A DNA stretch of 64,000 nucleotides, from the NCBI GenBank assembly GCA_032622095.1, contig CP136069.1:189773122-189837121 (forward strand). Direction: 5' to 3'. Under the pieces are notes generated by a model. That model worked only from the letters and a program-made list of their open reading frames with translations, did not search any database and was not told the origin of the DNA. The translations under genes and the position numbers were made by a program. Every line of letters begins with the position of its first letter. The stretch's first letter is position 1. Below are positions 11,875 to 23,568 of this stretch, one piece after another. The DNA comes from Siphonodentalium dalli. Taxonomy: Eukaryota > Mollusca > Scaphopoda > Gadilida > Siphonodentaliidae.

Positions 11875-13065
11875 TGCGTTACTTATACCCCCTTTAAAAA
11901 GAGGGTTAAACTGTTTTGCACCTATCCGTCCGTACATGCGTCTGTGTGTGCGACCGTACGTACGACCGTCCGATGTTTGTTCATGTCATAACTTGAACAG
12001 TAGTGCTCCGATCTCAATGAAATTAGGTATGGATGTTCACTACAATGAGGACATTAAATAGAGGGTTCCATCGTTTTGTTCCGATTTTCCATTCTAGAGT
12101 TATTCATCTTTCTTTATCTGGAAATGTTGGCTTTTGCATGGTATGCCTGGTGTCAGTTCATGTTGTAACTTCAACAGTTTTGATGGGATCTCAATGAAAT
12201 TTGGTATGGGTGTTCACTACATGAGGACATTAAATAGAGGGTTCCGTCGTTTTGTTCCGATTTTCCATTCTAGAGTTATTCATCTTTCTTTATCTGGAAA
12301 TGTTGGCTTTTGCATGGTATGCCTGGTGTCAGTTCATGTTGTAACTTCAACAGTTTTGATGGGATCTCAATGAAATTTTGTATGGATGTTCACAACTATG
12401 AGGACATTAAATAGAGGGTTTCATTGTTTTGTTCGGAGTTTCCATTCTAGAGTTATTCATTTTTGATTATCTGGAAATGTTGGATTTTTGGTCCGTCTGG
12501 TGTCTGTGCTTGTCATAACTTGAACAGTATACTATACTATACTATAGTGATCGGATCTCAATGAAATTTTGTATGGATGTTCACTACTGTGAGGGCACAT
12601 GCAATAGAGGGGTCCATCATTTTTTTTTCGGATTTTACATTCTAGAGTTATTCATCTTTGTTTATCAGGAAATGATGGCTGTTTGGTATGTATGCATGGT
12701 GTCAGTTCATGTTGTAACTTCAACAGTTTTGATGGGATCTCAATGAAATTTGGAATGGATGTTCACTACTATGAAGACATTAAAAAGAATCTTCCATCGT
12801 TTTGTTCGGATTTTCAATTCTAGAGTTATACATCTTCGATTATCTGGAAATGTTGGATTTTTGGTCCGTCTGGTATATGTTAGTGTCATAAATTGAACAG
12901 TAATGCTCGGATCTCAATTAAATTTGGTATGGATGTTCACCATTATGAGGACATTTAATGGCACATTCAATTATTTGTCTTGTTTTGTTTTTTGGTTCTA
13001 TAGTTATTCATCTTTGTTTATATGAAAATGCTGATTTTGGGTCCATCTGTCTGAGTATATAGCAG
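11875..13065. repeat. Tandem array, ~6-7 units of 174-191 bp
   Basis: The phrase ATCTCAATGAAATTTGGTAT (with variants) recurs near 12013, 12190, 12366, 12557, 12739 and 12913. Units also share GAGGACATTAAATAGAGGG and TCTAGAGTTATTCATC. The first unit carries a GTCCGTACATGCGTCTGTGT stretch, similar in style to the end of the neighbouring element, so this may be another tandem-core mobile element. Divergence rises toward the right end. A small TATAC triplication occurs at 12528-12546. No coding evidence. Confidence 0.85.
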
Positions 13066-13785
13066 TCATATTTTATAGATATACCCACACTAGGCGGTAT
13101 GTAACAAGGGAGTATGTACCGAACGACAGTCCATCTCTTGTTTTTAATGGCCTAACTTTAAAAGATTATGCAATATATTAATTAAAAAATAATATAATAT
13201 AATACTACTTGTATTGTTAATAAACAAATAAAAAATAGAAGGTCTCTTCTCACGAGGGCCCAGTGAAACTTTGAGTACATGTATTCTATATCGTAGTGAA
13301 GCTTCCGATTCTTATGGATTAAAAATTTTGAATGGTGGGGTCAACCTGACAATCAAACAAATGACCAATGGGCTCACTTCAGTAAAATACACAATCAGAA
13401 GAAGATACGCGAGGCCAAAATAAAAATAAAACATCCATGTTTCCGGTTTGTCTTGCTTCTCAATTGCATACATGGCTTTTTCATTGATTTACCTCCTTGA
13501 TTTATCTTCTTGTTTATATTTTCCCCACCATGCAAGAGCCCTGCATGGTAGTACTTTTATAGTTGGTTAGGCATGGACTAGCATAATAAGAAAGAATAGG
13601 GCTTCAGTAACCACTGCTTGAGATAAAAGTCTCTCTTAAAGTAGAGCAAAGAAATACATAAATGATCATCATTGTCTGAGTTTGTGCCCCTGTGTAGGTC
13701 ATGTTATGAGCTTCCACTTAAAGTGACGTTAACTACATGTAGCTGACTATATAAGTACTTTCCTTGGTTGAAACCATGGATATGG
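13066..13785. other. No gene recognised
   Basis: AT-rich sequence with no open frame longer than about 60 codons and no repeat that I could match elsewhere in the window. Confidence 0.55.
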
Positions 13786-14135
13786 TCAATTCATGGCCAT
13801 CACCTATGCAGCCATTGAAATAATTTCCGAGCGATGGGCATTAGTTCGCAATAATAATTTAATGGGCATTAAATGTGGTCATTTGTTGGCCACTACCTGG
13901 GCAGCCATTGAAATCATGGCCATTAATATTACAACAGTTGTGAGTGATGGGCATTAATTTGCAATAATAATGTAATGGGCATTAAATTGGTTAGTTCATG
14001 GCCATTACCTGTGAGGCCATCAAGATCATGGGCATTAATTTCATAACAATTGTACTTGGCATTAAAAGTATACCAAATCATTGCCATTAAATTCAGTCAA
14101 TACAAATTTTAATGGGGTTTAATGGGCATTAGAAA
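13786..14135. repeat. CCATTAAA-family tandem block
   Basis: Three imperfect units of roughly 85-125 bp share a GGCCATnACCTnnGnnGCCAT core followed by TGGGCATTAA and AATAATnTAATGGGCATTAAA. The block runs on into the duplicated segment starting at 14136 and resembles 2981-3490 in motif content. Confidence 0.7.
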
Positions 14136-14532
14136 AATAGAATGTGTGTTTAATGGCCAATTCAATGTTTATAATGGTGAACTGGCCATTAAAGCCTAAA
14201 AATTAATGGTGTTTTAATGGGTTTAGTGGAGCCCCATTAAAATTGTTGTTACAAGAATTAATGGTATAAACTAATGGTTTTGGCCAATTTAATGGTATTT
14301 TAATGGGATTTTCATGGCATTTTAATGGAATGCTTGTACAGTAGTGAATATAAAACTGACAACATTTTGAAATGTAAGCAGGCTTCAAACTCATCTTATC
14401 CAAGAAAAACTCTGGTTACATAAGAAATTTGTGTATAAGGTGTACGCGCATTTGTCGCGTTAAAAACAAAAGGTCCCAAGTCAAGGTCCAAATCCCCAAC
14501 ACACTGATGTGAGGTTTAACTCCATCTACATA

Positions 14533-15004
14533 CAGTAATGTCCAAAGTAATTGATCACTTAACCACAGCAAAATAATGGGTATTTTTTCATGATTTTAAA
14601 TCCTGAAAAATTACCCATAATTCTGCTGTGGTTAAGTGGTCAATTACTTTGGGCATTACTGTAACCAATATAAGGATTTGAGGTGTAATAATAACTCAAT
14701 CCTCATACAGTAATGTCCAAAGTAATCGACCACTTAACCACAGCATAATTATTGGTAATTTGTCAGGATTTTAAATGCTGAAAAAATTACCCATAATTCT
14801 GCTGTGGTTAAGTGGTCAATTACTTTGGGCATTACTGTAACCAATATAAGGATTTGAGGTGTAATGATAACTCAATCCTCATACAGTAATGTACAAAGTA
14901 ATTGACCACAGCTGAATAATGGGTAATTTGTCAGGATTTTAAATGCTGAAAAATTACCAATAATTCTGATGTGGTTAAGTGGTCAATTACTTTGGGCATT
15001 ACTG
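14533..15004. mobile_element. Three tandem CAGTAATG hairpin MITEs (copy 1)
   Basis: Elements at 14533-14661, 14708-14837 and 14884-15004 each begin CAGTAATG and end CATTACTG with TA outside both ends. The arms contain CCAAAGTAATTGACCACTTA followed by ACCACAGC, so each can fold into one long hairpin with a ~20 base loop. The third has lost part of its left arm. Repeat spacing is 175-176 bp including a shared AACCAATATAAGGATTTGAG spacer, so after one insertion the block multiplied in tandem. TA flanks and CAGT ends resemble Tc1/mariner MITEs (inference). Confidence 0.8.
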
Positions 15005-16500
15005 TAACCAATATAAGGATGTGAGGTTTAATGAGAACTCCATCCACATAACTAATAAATATGTGTGAAAATTAAACCAAAAAAAATAAATTCCATGATG
15101 GCGTCCAATATGGACTGCCTAATTCTACTCCAAAACATGTATATTGAATATATGGTTGTTTATTGGGGGAAACTGATATTTCAATGATATTTTCATTAAC
15201 TGCATGGGATCCAAAACCCGACTTACGGGAGCTCGCTTCGTGCACGACTGTATCTTAAGCATATGTGCATATTTAATGAGCCAACAATTGGAATCCAAAT
15301 AGAGAAGATTGGCACGTCGACCCTGCGCATAGACATCATTGATGATCTCTATGGGAATCAAAATTGACATTTAATAGACAATTTCGATTAACCGCAATAA
15401 CTTAAGGAATCTCTAATTATGATTAAGCCCAATGAGAATGCAATAAGACATTTCTTATTACCCTTAACCGCAATTACTTCCCATTGCACTTTAACACAAT
15501 TAATATCTCTCCCCCCCCCCCCCAACAGCTTATCAATACCACTCAGGACAGTGGGTGTTTTTCCTCAATTAATTGAATTTCTTGTTAGTGACCATAAATC
15601 TATACCTTCGGTTTTGCCGAATAACCGAACAAATGTTGTCAACTGTTTCCACGTTTATTCTCACTTATACCGTGTTTATATCCGTTTTATCCTATTTGTT
15701 GTTGTGTATTGCATTACTTTGATAAAGTCTGCGCTTGTGTTATTCTCACAAAAGGTAATGCGTGTTTACATTTCACAATTCCGCCTTACAGTCTGCGAGT
15801 GCGACGGAAAAAATTTCCACATGTCCGAGCGCCATTGGCATTGATTCCTTAAATACGAGACTATTTAATCGAATGAGGTCAAATATTCGCATATAACTTG
15901 ACTCATATGTTATTCTGCACAATTCTGGCCAGTGCCGACTTTCATTTCGCATTACTTTCGTTTTTATCGAAATATAACCGTCTTCTATGGAGATTCCCAT
16001 GTAAATTTGTTCAACCAAAAAAATTCATAGTTTTGCCAATTTCAAGCTAGTTTAATACTTTATAGCATGGTCAGGGCATAATCTGGCCTATCGAGTGATG
16101 GTAGACGTTCCTTCAGTGTGCACAACAAATATTTGGTCCCAACGAAGCAGGCTAAAATCGTGAAATTTGTCAATTGACTTTGAGTGTGAAGAAAATATTC
16201 ATTTAAACTTCCAAAATTGGTTGAAATATGCTCAACAACATTCAGTTGAATGGTGACATTATTTATAGTCACCGACTAACTTCCACGATGAATAAAATTT
16301 GTTTTTATTGATGACAATTATGTCGCGAGTCATAAAAATGTTGATTTTCTGAAGAAAAAAATTTCATTGTTTCGCCAATTTCAAGCTAGTATTGAGCATG
16401 GTCAGCGCATTACATATAATGATTAAGATTGCTAAAGAACTGAAATAATGAAATGGGAAACTTTTACTGACATCTGGAAAGGATTGAGGAGCAGATGCTA

Positions 16501-16768
16501 GAGGCCCCCACCCCCACCCCCCATGGAAGACGGAATACCACTTAACACAGAAGTTGGAATACGGAATACCATATGGAATACATAAAAATATATGAAAACT
16601 TCATTTTTTGGAAGGTCGGCGTACGAATACCGGTATTTTTGGAATAACGAATACCGGTATTTTTGGAATACCGAATACCTCCTGAGTCCTAACAGAGGGG
16701 CCGGAAATACGGCGTACCTCATAACAGGGCATGGAATACGGCATACGAAAAAGGGGGGTGGGGGCCTC
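16501..16768. mobile_element. 268 bp element with GAGGCCCCCACCCCC ends and 6 bp direct repeats
   Basis: The left end GAGGCCCCCACCCCC is complementary to the right end at 16754-16768. The direct repeat ATGCTA lies immediately outside both ends (16495-16500 and 16769-16774). The body has GGAATACGGAATACC-type repeats and the palindrome ACCGGT. No protein is supported. A 6 bp target duplication is unusual: it excludes TA, TTAA and 8 bp (hAT) families and leaves poorly sampled superfamilies such as IS3EU or Dada as options (inference only). Confidence 0.7.
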
Positions 16769-17813
16769 ATGCTATGGAGCCTCCGAGCCTCCCAATATAT
16801 TGTCTGCTCCACATCTCAATAGAATTCAACAACATTCAGTTGAATGGTGACATTATTTATAGTCACCGACTAACTTCCACGATGAATCAAATTTGTTTTT
16901 ATTGGTGACAATTTATGTCGCGAATCATAAAAATGTAAATTTTCTGAAGAAAAAAAATTCATTGGTTTGCGAATTTCAAGCTAGTTTATAGCGAACATGG
17001 GAACCAAGGTACAATTTATGCCATTTAGGCACACTTCAGAGTGAAATCTGGGCTTATATTTCGGCGAGAATCCAAATCTAGATTCTCGCAAATTACCCTG
17101 GATTCTCATGAAAAAGTATATATGGATTCTCGCAAAATCAGATGAAATATATGCCCTAGTGGAAATATAGCAAATCGTTTAATGCTTTAGAATTTTTTTT
17201 TCGGAGATTTATATATATGTTTAAAGACATATTATGGAATTTTTCGGGAGCGATAAATTGATAAGTTAGTGCTCAGGCACTTTTCCAACGTGGGGAATGT
17301 TATCATTCTACTAACATCACTGAAAATTTCCAAAAAGATCTACCACACCACTTCATATAGAACATCGTCTGAACTACTCCAAATTGTAAATATTTACATC
17401 TCGATTCGGGGCGCAACTATCGGCTGTAATAGAATGTGTGTTTAATGGCCAATTCAATGTTTATAATGGTGAACTGGCCATTAAAGCCTTAAAATTAATG
17501 GTGTTTTAATGGGTTTAGTGGAGCCCCATTAAAATTGTGGTTACAAGAATTAATGGTATAAACTAATGGTTTTGGCCAATTTAATGGGATTTTCATGGCA
17601 TTTTAATGGAATGCTTGTACAGTAGTGAATATAAAACTGACAACATTTTGAAATGTAAGCAGGCTTCAAACTCATCTTATCCAAGAAAAACTCTGGTTAC
17701 ATAAGAAATTTGTGTATAAGGTGTACGCGCATTTGTCGCGTTAAAAACAAAAGGTCCCAAGTCAAGGTCCAAATCCCCAACACACTGATGTGAGGTTTAA
17801 CTCCATCTACATA

Positions 17814-18285
17814 CAGTAATGTCCAAAGTAATTGATCACTTAACCACAGCAAAATAATGGGTATTTTTTCATGATTTTAAATCCTGAAAAATTACCCATA
17901 ATTATGCTGTGGTTAAGTGGTCAATTACTTTGGGCATTACTGTAACCAATATAAGGATTTGAGGTGTAATAATAACTCAATCCTCATACAGTAATGTCCA
18001 AAGTAATCGACCACTTAACCACAGCATAATTATTGGTAATTTGTCAGGATTTTAAATGCTGAAAAAATTACCCATAATTCTGCTGTGGTTAAGTGGTCAA
18101 TTACTTTGGGCATTACTGTAACCAATATAAGGATTTGAGGTGTAATGATAACTCAATCCTCATACAGTAATGTACAAAGTAATTGACCACAGCTGAATAA
18201 TGGGTAATTTGTCAGGATTTTAAATGCTGAAAAATTACCAATAATTCTGATGTGGTTAAGTGGTCAATTACTTTGGGCATTACTG
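17814..18285. mobile_element. Three tandem CAGTAATG hairpin MITEs (copy 2)
   Basis: Duplicate of 14533-15004 at an offset of about 3,281 bp. Elements lie at 17814-17942, 17989-18118 and 18165-18285 with the same TA borders. The arm base at about 17905 (ATTATGC here, ATTCTGC in copy 1) is one of the few differences between the two large duplicates. Confidence 0.8.
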
Positions 18286-19788
18286 TAACCAATATAAGGA
18301 TGTGAGGTTTAATGAGAACTCCATCCACATAACTAATAAATATGTGTGAAAATTAAACCAAAAAAAATAAATTCCATGATGGCGTCCAATATGGACTGCC
18401 TAATTCTGCTCCAAAACATGTATATTGAATATATGGTTGTTTATTGGGGGAAACTGATTATTTCAATGATATTTTCATTAACTGCATGGGATCCAAAACC
18501 CGACTTACGGGAGCTCGCTTCGTGCACGACTGTATCTTAAGCATATGTGCATATTTAATGAGCCAACAATTGGAATCCAAATAGAGAAGATTGGCACGTC
18601 GACCCTGCGCATAGACATCATTGATGATCTCTATGGGAATCAAAATTGACATTTAATAGACAATTTCGATTAACCGCAATAACTTAAGGAATCTCTAATT
18701 ATGATTAAGCCCAATGAGAATGCAATAAGACATTTCTTATTACCCTTAACCGCAATTACTTCCCATTGCACTTTAACACAATTAATATCTCTCTCCCCCC
18801 CCCCCCCCCCCAACAGCTTATCAATACCACTCAGGACAGTGGGTGTTTTTCCTCAATTAATTGAATTTCTTGTTAGTGACCATAAATCTATACCTTCGGT
18901 TTTGCCGAATAACCGAACAAATGTTGTCAACTGTTTCCACGTTTATTCTCACTTATACCGTGTTTATATCCGTTTTATCCTATTTGTTGTTGTGTATTGC
19001 ATTACTTTGATAAAGTCTGCGCTTGTGTTATTCTCACAAAAGGTAATGCGTGTTTACATTTCACAATTCCGCCTTACAGTCTGCGAGTGCGACGGAAAAA
19101 ATTTCCACATGTCCGAGCGCCATTGGCATTGATTCCTTAAATACGAGACTATTTAATCGAATGAGGTCAAATATTCGCATATAACTTGACTCATATGTTA
19201 TTCTGCACAATTCTGGCCAGTGCCGACTTTCATTTCGCATTACTTTCGTTTTTATCGAAATATAACCGTTTTCTATGGAGATTCCCATGTAAATTTGTTC
19301 AACCAAAAAAATTCATAGTTTTGCCAATTTCAAGCTAGTTTAATACTTTATAGCATGGTCAGGGCATAATCTGGCCTATCGAGTGATGGTAGACGTTCCT
19401 TCAGTGTGCACAACAAATATTTGGTCCCAACGAAGCAGGCTAAAATCGTGAAATTTGTCAATTGACTTTGAGTGTGAAGAAAATATTCATTTAAACTTCC
19501 AAAATTGGTTGAAATATGCTCAACAACATTCAGTTGAATGGTGACATTATTTATAGTCACCGACTAACTTCCACGATGAATAAAATTTGTTTTTATTGAT
19601 GACAATTATGTCGCGAGTCATAAAAATGTTGATTTTCTGAAGAAAAAAATTTCATTGTTTCGCCAATTTCAAGCTAGTATTGAGCATGGTCAGCGCATTA
19701 CATATAATGATTAAGATTGCTAAAGAACTGAAATAATGAAATGGGAAACTTTTACTGACATCTGGAAAGGATTGAGGAGCAGATGCTA

Positions 19789-20055
19789 GAGGCCCCCACC
19801 CCACCCCCCATGGAAGACGGAATACCACTTAACACAGAAGTTGGAATACGGAATACCATATGGAATACATAAAAATATATGAAAACTTCATTTTTTGGAA
19901 GGTCGGCGTACGAATACCGGTATTTTTGGAATAACGAATACCGGTATTTTTGGAATACCGAATACCTCCTGAGTCCTAACAGAGGGGCCGGAAATACGGC
20001 GTACCTCATAACAGGGCATGGAATACGGCATACGAAAAAGGGGGGTGGGGGCCTC
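19789..20055. mobile_element. Second copy of the GAGGCCCCCACCCC element
   Basis: Copy of 16501-16768 carried in the tandem duplicate, one base shorter in the C/A run at its left end, with the same ATGCTA direct repeats at 19783-19788 and 20056-20061. It was copied with the 3.29 kb block, not inserted independently. Confidence 0.7.
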
Positions 20056-20507
20056 ATGCTATGGAGCCTCCGATCCTCCCAATATATTGTCTGCTCCACA
20101 TCTCAATAGAATTCAACAACATTCAGTTGAATGGTGACATTATTTATAGTCACCGACTAACTTCCACGATGAATCAAATTTGTTTTTATTGGTGACAATT
20201 TATGTCGCGAATCATAAAAATGTAAATTTTCTGAAGAAAAAAAATTCATTGGTTTGCGAATTTCAAGCTAGTTTATAGCGAACATGGGAACCAAGGTACA
20301 ATTTATGCCATTTAGGCACACTTCAGAGTGAAATCTGGGCTTATATTTCGGCGAGAATCCAAATCTAGATTCTCGCAAATTACCCTGGATTCTCATGAAA
20401 AAGTATATATGGATTCTCGCAAAATCAGATGAAATATATGCCCTAGTGGAAATATAGCAAATCGTTTAATGCTTTAGAATTTTTTTTTCGGAGATTTATA
20501 TATATGT

Positions 20508-20900
20508 TTAAAGACATATTATGGAATTTTTCGGGAGCGATAAATTGATAAGTTAGTGCTCAGGCACTTTTCCAACGTGGGGAATGTTATCATTCTACTA
20601 ACATCACTGAAAATTTCCAAAAAGATCTACCACACCACTTCATATAGAACATCGTCTGAACTACTCCAAATTGTAAATATTTACATCTCGATTCGGGGCG
20701 CAACTATCGGCTGTAATTAAACAAAAATCATTTTGCCATCGAGAGTCATTGCATTTAACTAATATATAAGAATGACGTTGTGTAACATCCATTTGGATTA
20801 ATATTCGTAACAAATAACTACTTTGAGAAAGATTATTCTTAATTTCTATTTATTTGATCACTCTGCCCGGTGTCTGCCGGAGTGTTTCACATCACTTTAA
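20508..20900. mobile_element. TTAA-flanked element, family B
   Basis: Runs from TTAAAGACATATTATGGA to ACATCACTTTAA, with TTAA at both ends. A related copy is 56505-56883 with the same two ends and roughly 75-80% similarity by eye. A fragment of its right end, inverted, is at 45222-45258. A left-hand partial copy, cut by the duplication junction, is 17221-17427. TTAA borders suit piggyBac or Kolobok-like insertion, but inverted similarity is limited to about TTAAAG, so classification is weak. Confidence 0.55.
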
Positions 20901-21004
20901 TCAAGGCAGACTGTTAAGAAAAACTGCATTTCAAGACCACCAAACAACTTTCCTTTTTAGGGCCACCACATCTTCCAAATGTGTACTTCTTCCATTTTGC
21001 TATC

Positions 21005-21186
21005 AAAGACCGAAAAATGTCGTTAAACTAGAGATCCAAATACCCCCTAAGGGCCCCTCTATCTTGAGATATTAAAGACCGAAAAATGTCGTTAAACTAT
21101 AAAGACAGAAAAATGTCGTTAAACTAGAGATCCAAATACCCCCTATATCTTGAGATATTATAAAGACCGAAAAATGTCATTAAACT
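21005..21186. repeat. Short tandem repeat of CGAAAAATGTCGTTAAACT
   Basis: The phrase AAAGACCGAAAAATGTCGTT occurs near 21008, 21074, 21100 (variant) and 21165, with an intervening GATCCAAATACCCCCTA. The array resumes at 21494-21524 and again at 22785-22812, having been split by a SINE (21187-21485) and a pearl-like element (21525-22784). It is thus the target of two independent insertions. Confidence 0.75.
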
Positions 21187-21485
21187 ATTAATTGTTGTTG
21201 CTGTTGTTTATTAGGGTTTATCGTCATTCTAGCCGCTAGGCCACACACGACGTTGTCAATTTTACGGGTGGAGGAAAGACCACGCAGAGGCTCAATTTCA
21301 CCGGGAAGTTGTTCCACTGCGTGTAGAAACCACCGACCCCCGGAAAGCAATTGACAAACTTGCCCAGATACACGATTCCGGTCACCCTCCCTATGGTGGG
21401 GTTAGAACCAGCTTCGTCAGCGCTGGACGGCCTGGGACGACGTAAATCACCTGGCACTCTACCGACTGGACCACCGGGGGCCCCT
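21187..21485 (-). mobile_element. tRNA-derived SINE
   Basis: Read on the minus strand it starts at 21485 with GGTGGTCCAGTCGGTAGAG, close to a Pol III A box, followed by GGTTCTAACCCC near 21405-21416, close to a B box. The body runs to an A/C-rich tail (AACAACAGCAACAACAATT) at 21189-21207. An 8 bp direct repeat, ATTAAACT, flanks it at 21179-21186 and 21486-21493, though that octamer is also part of the target tandem repeat. SINEs are non-autonomous, transcribed by RNA polymerase III and moved by LINE enzymes. The tail does not match the AATTC tail of the LINE at 23869-29674, so that LINE is unlikely to be its partner. Confidence 0.7.
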
Positions 21486-21524
21486 ATTAAACTGTTAAAG
21501 ACCGAAAATGTCGTTAAATTGTAA

Positions 21525-22784
21525 AGTTTGAGCTATTGCCATGGCTTTGTCGTCCGTGTGTATGTGTGTACGTAAGGCGTCAACAATGCAGGCTACAGGT
21601 CGTACCTTTGGTCGGATCATTATGAAATTTGTCATAGCTGTTGACATCAACATTTAGACCAGATTATTAATTTTGGGATCATTCGGAAAAAAACACGGCC
21701 GCCAGTGGCCATCTTGGATTTCAAAATTCAATCCATTAGCACGGGCTACAGTTCGTAATATTTGTCTGATCATCATGAAATTTGTCAAGAATGTTAATAA
21801 TGACATGTAGATGGGAACGAGTCCTTTTGGGGTCATTCGGCCAAAAAACATGGCCGCAGCAGCCATTTTGGATTTTAGTCTTTATATGACTAAATCTTTA
21901 GCACGGGCTACAGGTCTTAACTTTAGTCTGATCATCATAAAATTTGTCATGGCTGTTGAAATTGGAATGTAGATGGGAACGAGTCATTTTGGGGTCATTC
22001 GGACAAAAAACATGGCCGCCAGTGGCCATCTTGGATTTCAAAATTTAATCCATTAGCACGGGCCACAAGTCGTACTGTTTGTCTGATCATCATGAAATTT
22101 GTCATGGATGATAATATTGACATGTAGATGGGAACGAGTAATTTTGGGGTTATTCGGCCAAAAAACATGGCCGCCAGCAGCCATCTTGGATTTTACTCTT
22201 TGTATGACTAAATTCTTTAGCACGGGCTACAGGTCGTACTTTCAGTCTGATCATCATAAAATTTGTCAAGAATGTTAATAATGACATGTAGATGGGAACG
22301 AGTCATTTTGGGATCATTTGACCCAAAAACATGGCCGCCAGCAGCCATCTTGGATTTTAATCTTTGTATGACTAAATTCTTTATCACAGGCTACAGGTCG
22401 TACTTTTAGTCTGATCATCATAAAATTTGTCAAGAATGTTAATAATGACATGTAGATGGGAACGAGTCATTTTGGGGTCATTCGGCCAAAAAACATGGCT
22501 GCCAGCAGCCATCTTGGATTTTACTCTTTGTATGACTAAATCCTTTAGCACGGGCTACAGGTCGTACCTTTAGTCTGATCATCATGAAATTTTTCATGGC
22601 TGTTGAAATTGGAATGTAGATGAGAATGAGTCATTTTGGGGACATTCCGACAAAAAAACATGGCTGCCAGCGGCCATCTTGGATTTCCAAATTCAATTCT
22701 AAATCTTTCCATTCATTGCTCATCACACAAATTTAACTTCTTCTCAAAGTTGAGCTACAGTGTCATTGACACTTTCATTTGAGA
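21525..22784. mobile_element. Pearl/Helentron-like element, shorter inverted copy
   Basis: Opposite orientation to 7264-11681. The left edge has GTAAAGTTTGAGCTA and the CCATGGCTTTGTCGTCCGTG end block. The right edge has AAAGTTGAGCTA, the hairpin AGTGTCATTGACACT (about 22758-22772) and CTTTCATTT. About seven core units of ~157-163 bp lie between, each with GTCATTTTGGGGTCATTCGG and CATCTTGGATTT. The microsatellite is shorter (GTGTGTATGTGTGTACG). Comparing the two copies shows core unit number varies from about 7 to about 26 while the ends stay fixed. Confidence 0.75.
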
Positions 22785-22814
22785 CATTAAAGAACGAAAT
22801 ATGTCGTTACACCA

Positions 22815-23316
22815 TTAAAGGTACGGTTGGCCTTGGCGGTGGGTATCCTGTGAAAATATTTCCACCCGTCAAACACCGCCACAAACAGAAAGAACATCAA
22901 AATGTAGACATACTTTGTCCGTATACAAATAAGAAATATCGCACAAACAGTATGTTATTGTCAAATGTTTGACCATTGTTATGTAAACAAAAGCATAAAA
23001 AGTTACTTTTCTGGTGTTTGTTTATATTATGATGGTAAACATAAAGAGCGTTCTTTGTTGGTGAATTCCTGATATGGAACTAATAAAGAGCGTTTAGGCC
23101 ATTTGTGTGTGATTAGCCAGTAGCATTGTGCTGTCTTCTGTAACACAATCAGGCTCTTGTTTAGGTAAAATATAGTCGGTCTTTATGATAACATGCTGTT
23201 TATGTGATGGTCATGGTATATATGAACGAAACTGTATGCGTTTTAATGTTTTTCTGTTTACGGTGATTAGAACAAATATGAATATTTTCGACAACTAAGG
23301 CCTCACGTGCCTTTAA
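22815..23316. mobile_element. TTAA-flanked MITE, family A, copy 1
   Basis: Begins TTAAAGGTACG and ends CGTGCCTTTAA, a short inverted repeat with TTAA at both outer edges, as for piggyBac or Kolobok-type targets. The interior holds TGTTATGTAAACAAAAGCAT, two copies of AATAAAGAGCGTT-like motif (23043, 23085) and ATTTTCGACAACTAA. Related copies: 23569-29752 (split by the LINE), 46241-46770 (interior in inverse orientation), and a 111 bp deletion derivative at 32799-32909. No transposase. Confidence 0.7.
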
Positions 23317-23568
23317 TGATCATTAATACATAATTTGTGTTTATGAAAGTCTGGTACAGACAGTTTGTTTCCAGTACATATTCATTGGAACGTAAACAAT
23401 TATTCTCTGACAAATCATGTTAATATTGCCTTTCGTTACTGGTTTCCTTGACTCACATATCTCTCACTTCTTAATACTTATAATTAAAACAAATGTTCTG
23501 TGTTTTGTGTCACTTCTTAATAGCATTCTGTATTCTGCTATTGAAAAGAAAAACAGTTGTAGTATACC
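23317..23568. other. Spacer between two family A elements
   Basis: AT-rich DNA without a recognised gene or repeat. Confidence 0.5.

Larger units (their letters stand above)
14136..17427. repeat. 3.29 kb tandem duplication, copy 1
   Basis: This segment is repeated at 17428-20717. By eye the copies differ at only about ten sites, including an 11 bp deletion near 14296/17585, C-run length near 15505/18790, and single-base changes such as C/A near 14624/17905. Contents: CCATTAAA sequence, three CAGTAATG hairpins, unrecognised sequence, an internal repeat (about 16228-16350 and 16825-16955, sharing TTATAGTCACCGACTAACTT), and the 16501-16768 element. The longest frame (15419-15844) has no recognisable domain and changes length with the C-run. 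Confidence 0.9.
17428..20717. repeat. 3.29 kb tandem duplication, copy 2
   Basis: Near-identical to 14136-17427, in the same orientation. Its right edge (20717/20718) continues into sequence that is also contiguous in the related TTAA element 56505-56883. That shows the right edge of copy 2 is the original junction and the 17427/17428 junction is the new one. AAT microhomology is shared at the junction. Either a recent tandem duplication or an assembly artefact (two haplotypes placed in tandem). Confidence 0.9.

Noticed and set aside
15419-15844. 141-codon frame in the large duplication (143 codons at 18701-19132) as a gene
   Set aside because: The frame passes through a variable C-run that changes its sequence between copies, has no domain, and lies in repeat-rich DNA.
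21400-21485. A functional tRNA gene
   Set aside because: A- and B-box-like motifs are present, but no clover-leaf with acceptor stem could be drawn and the sequence continues into a SINE body.
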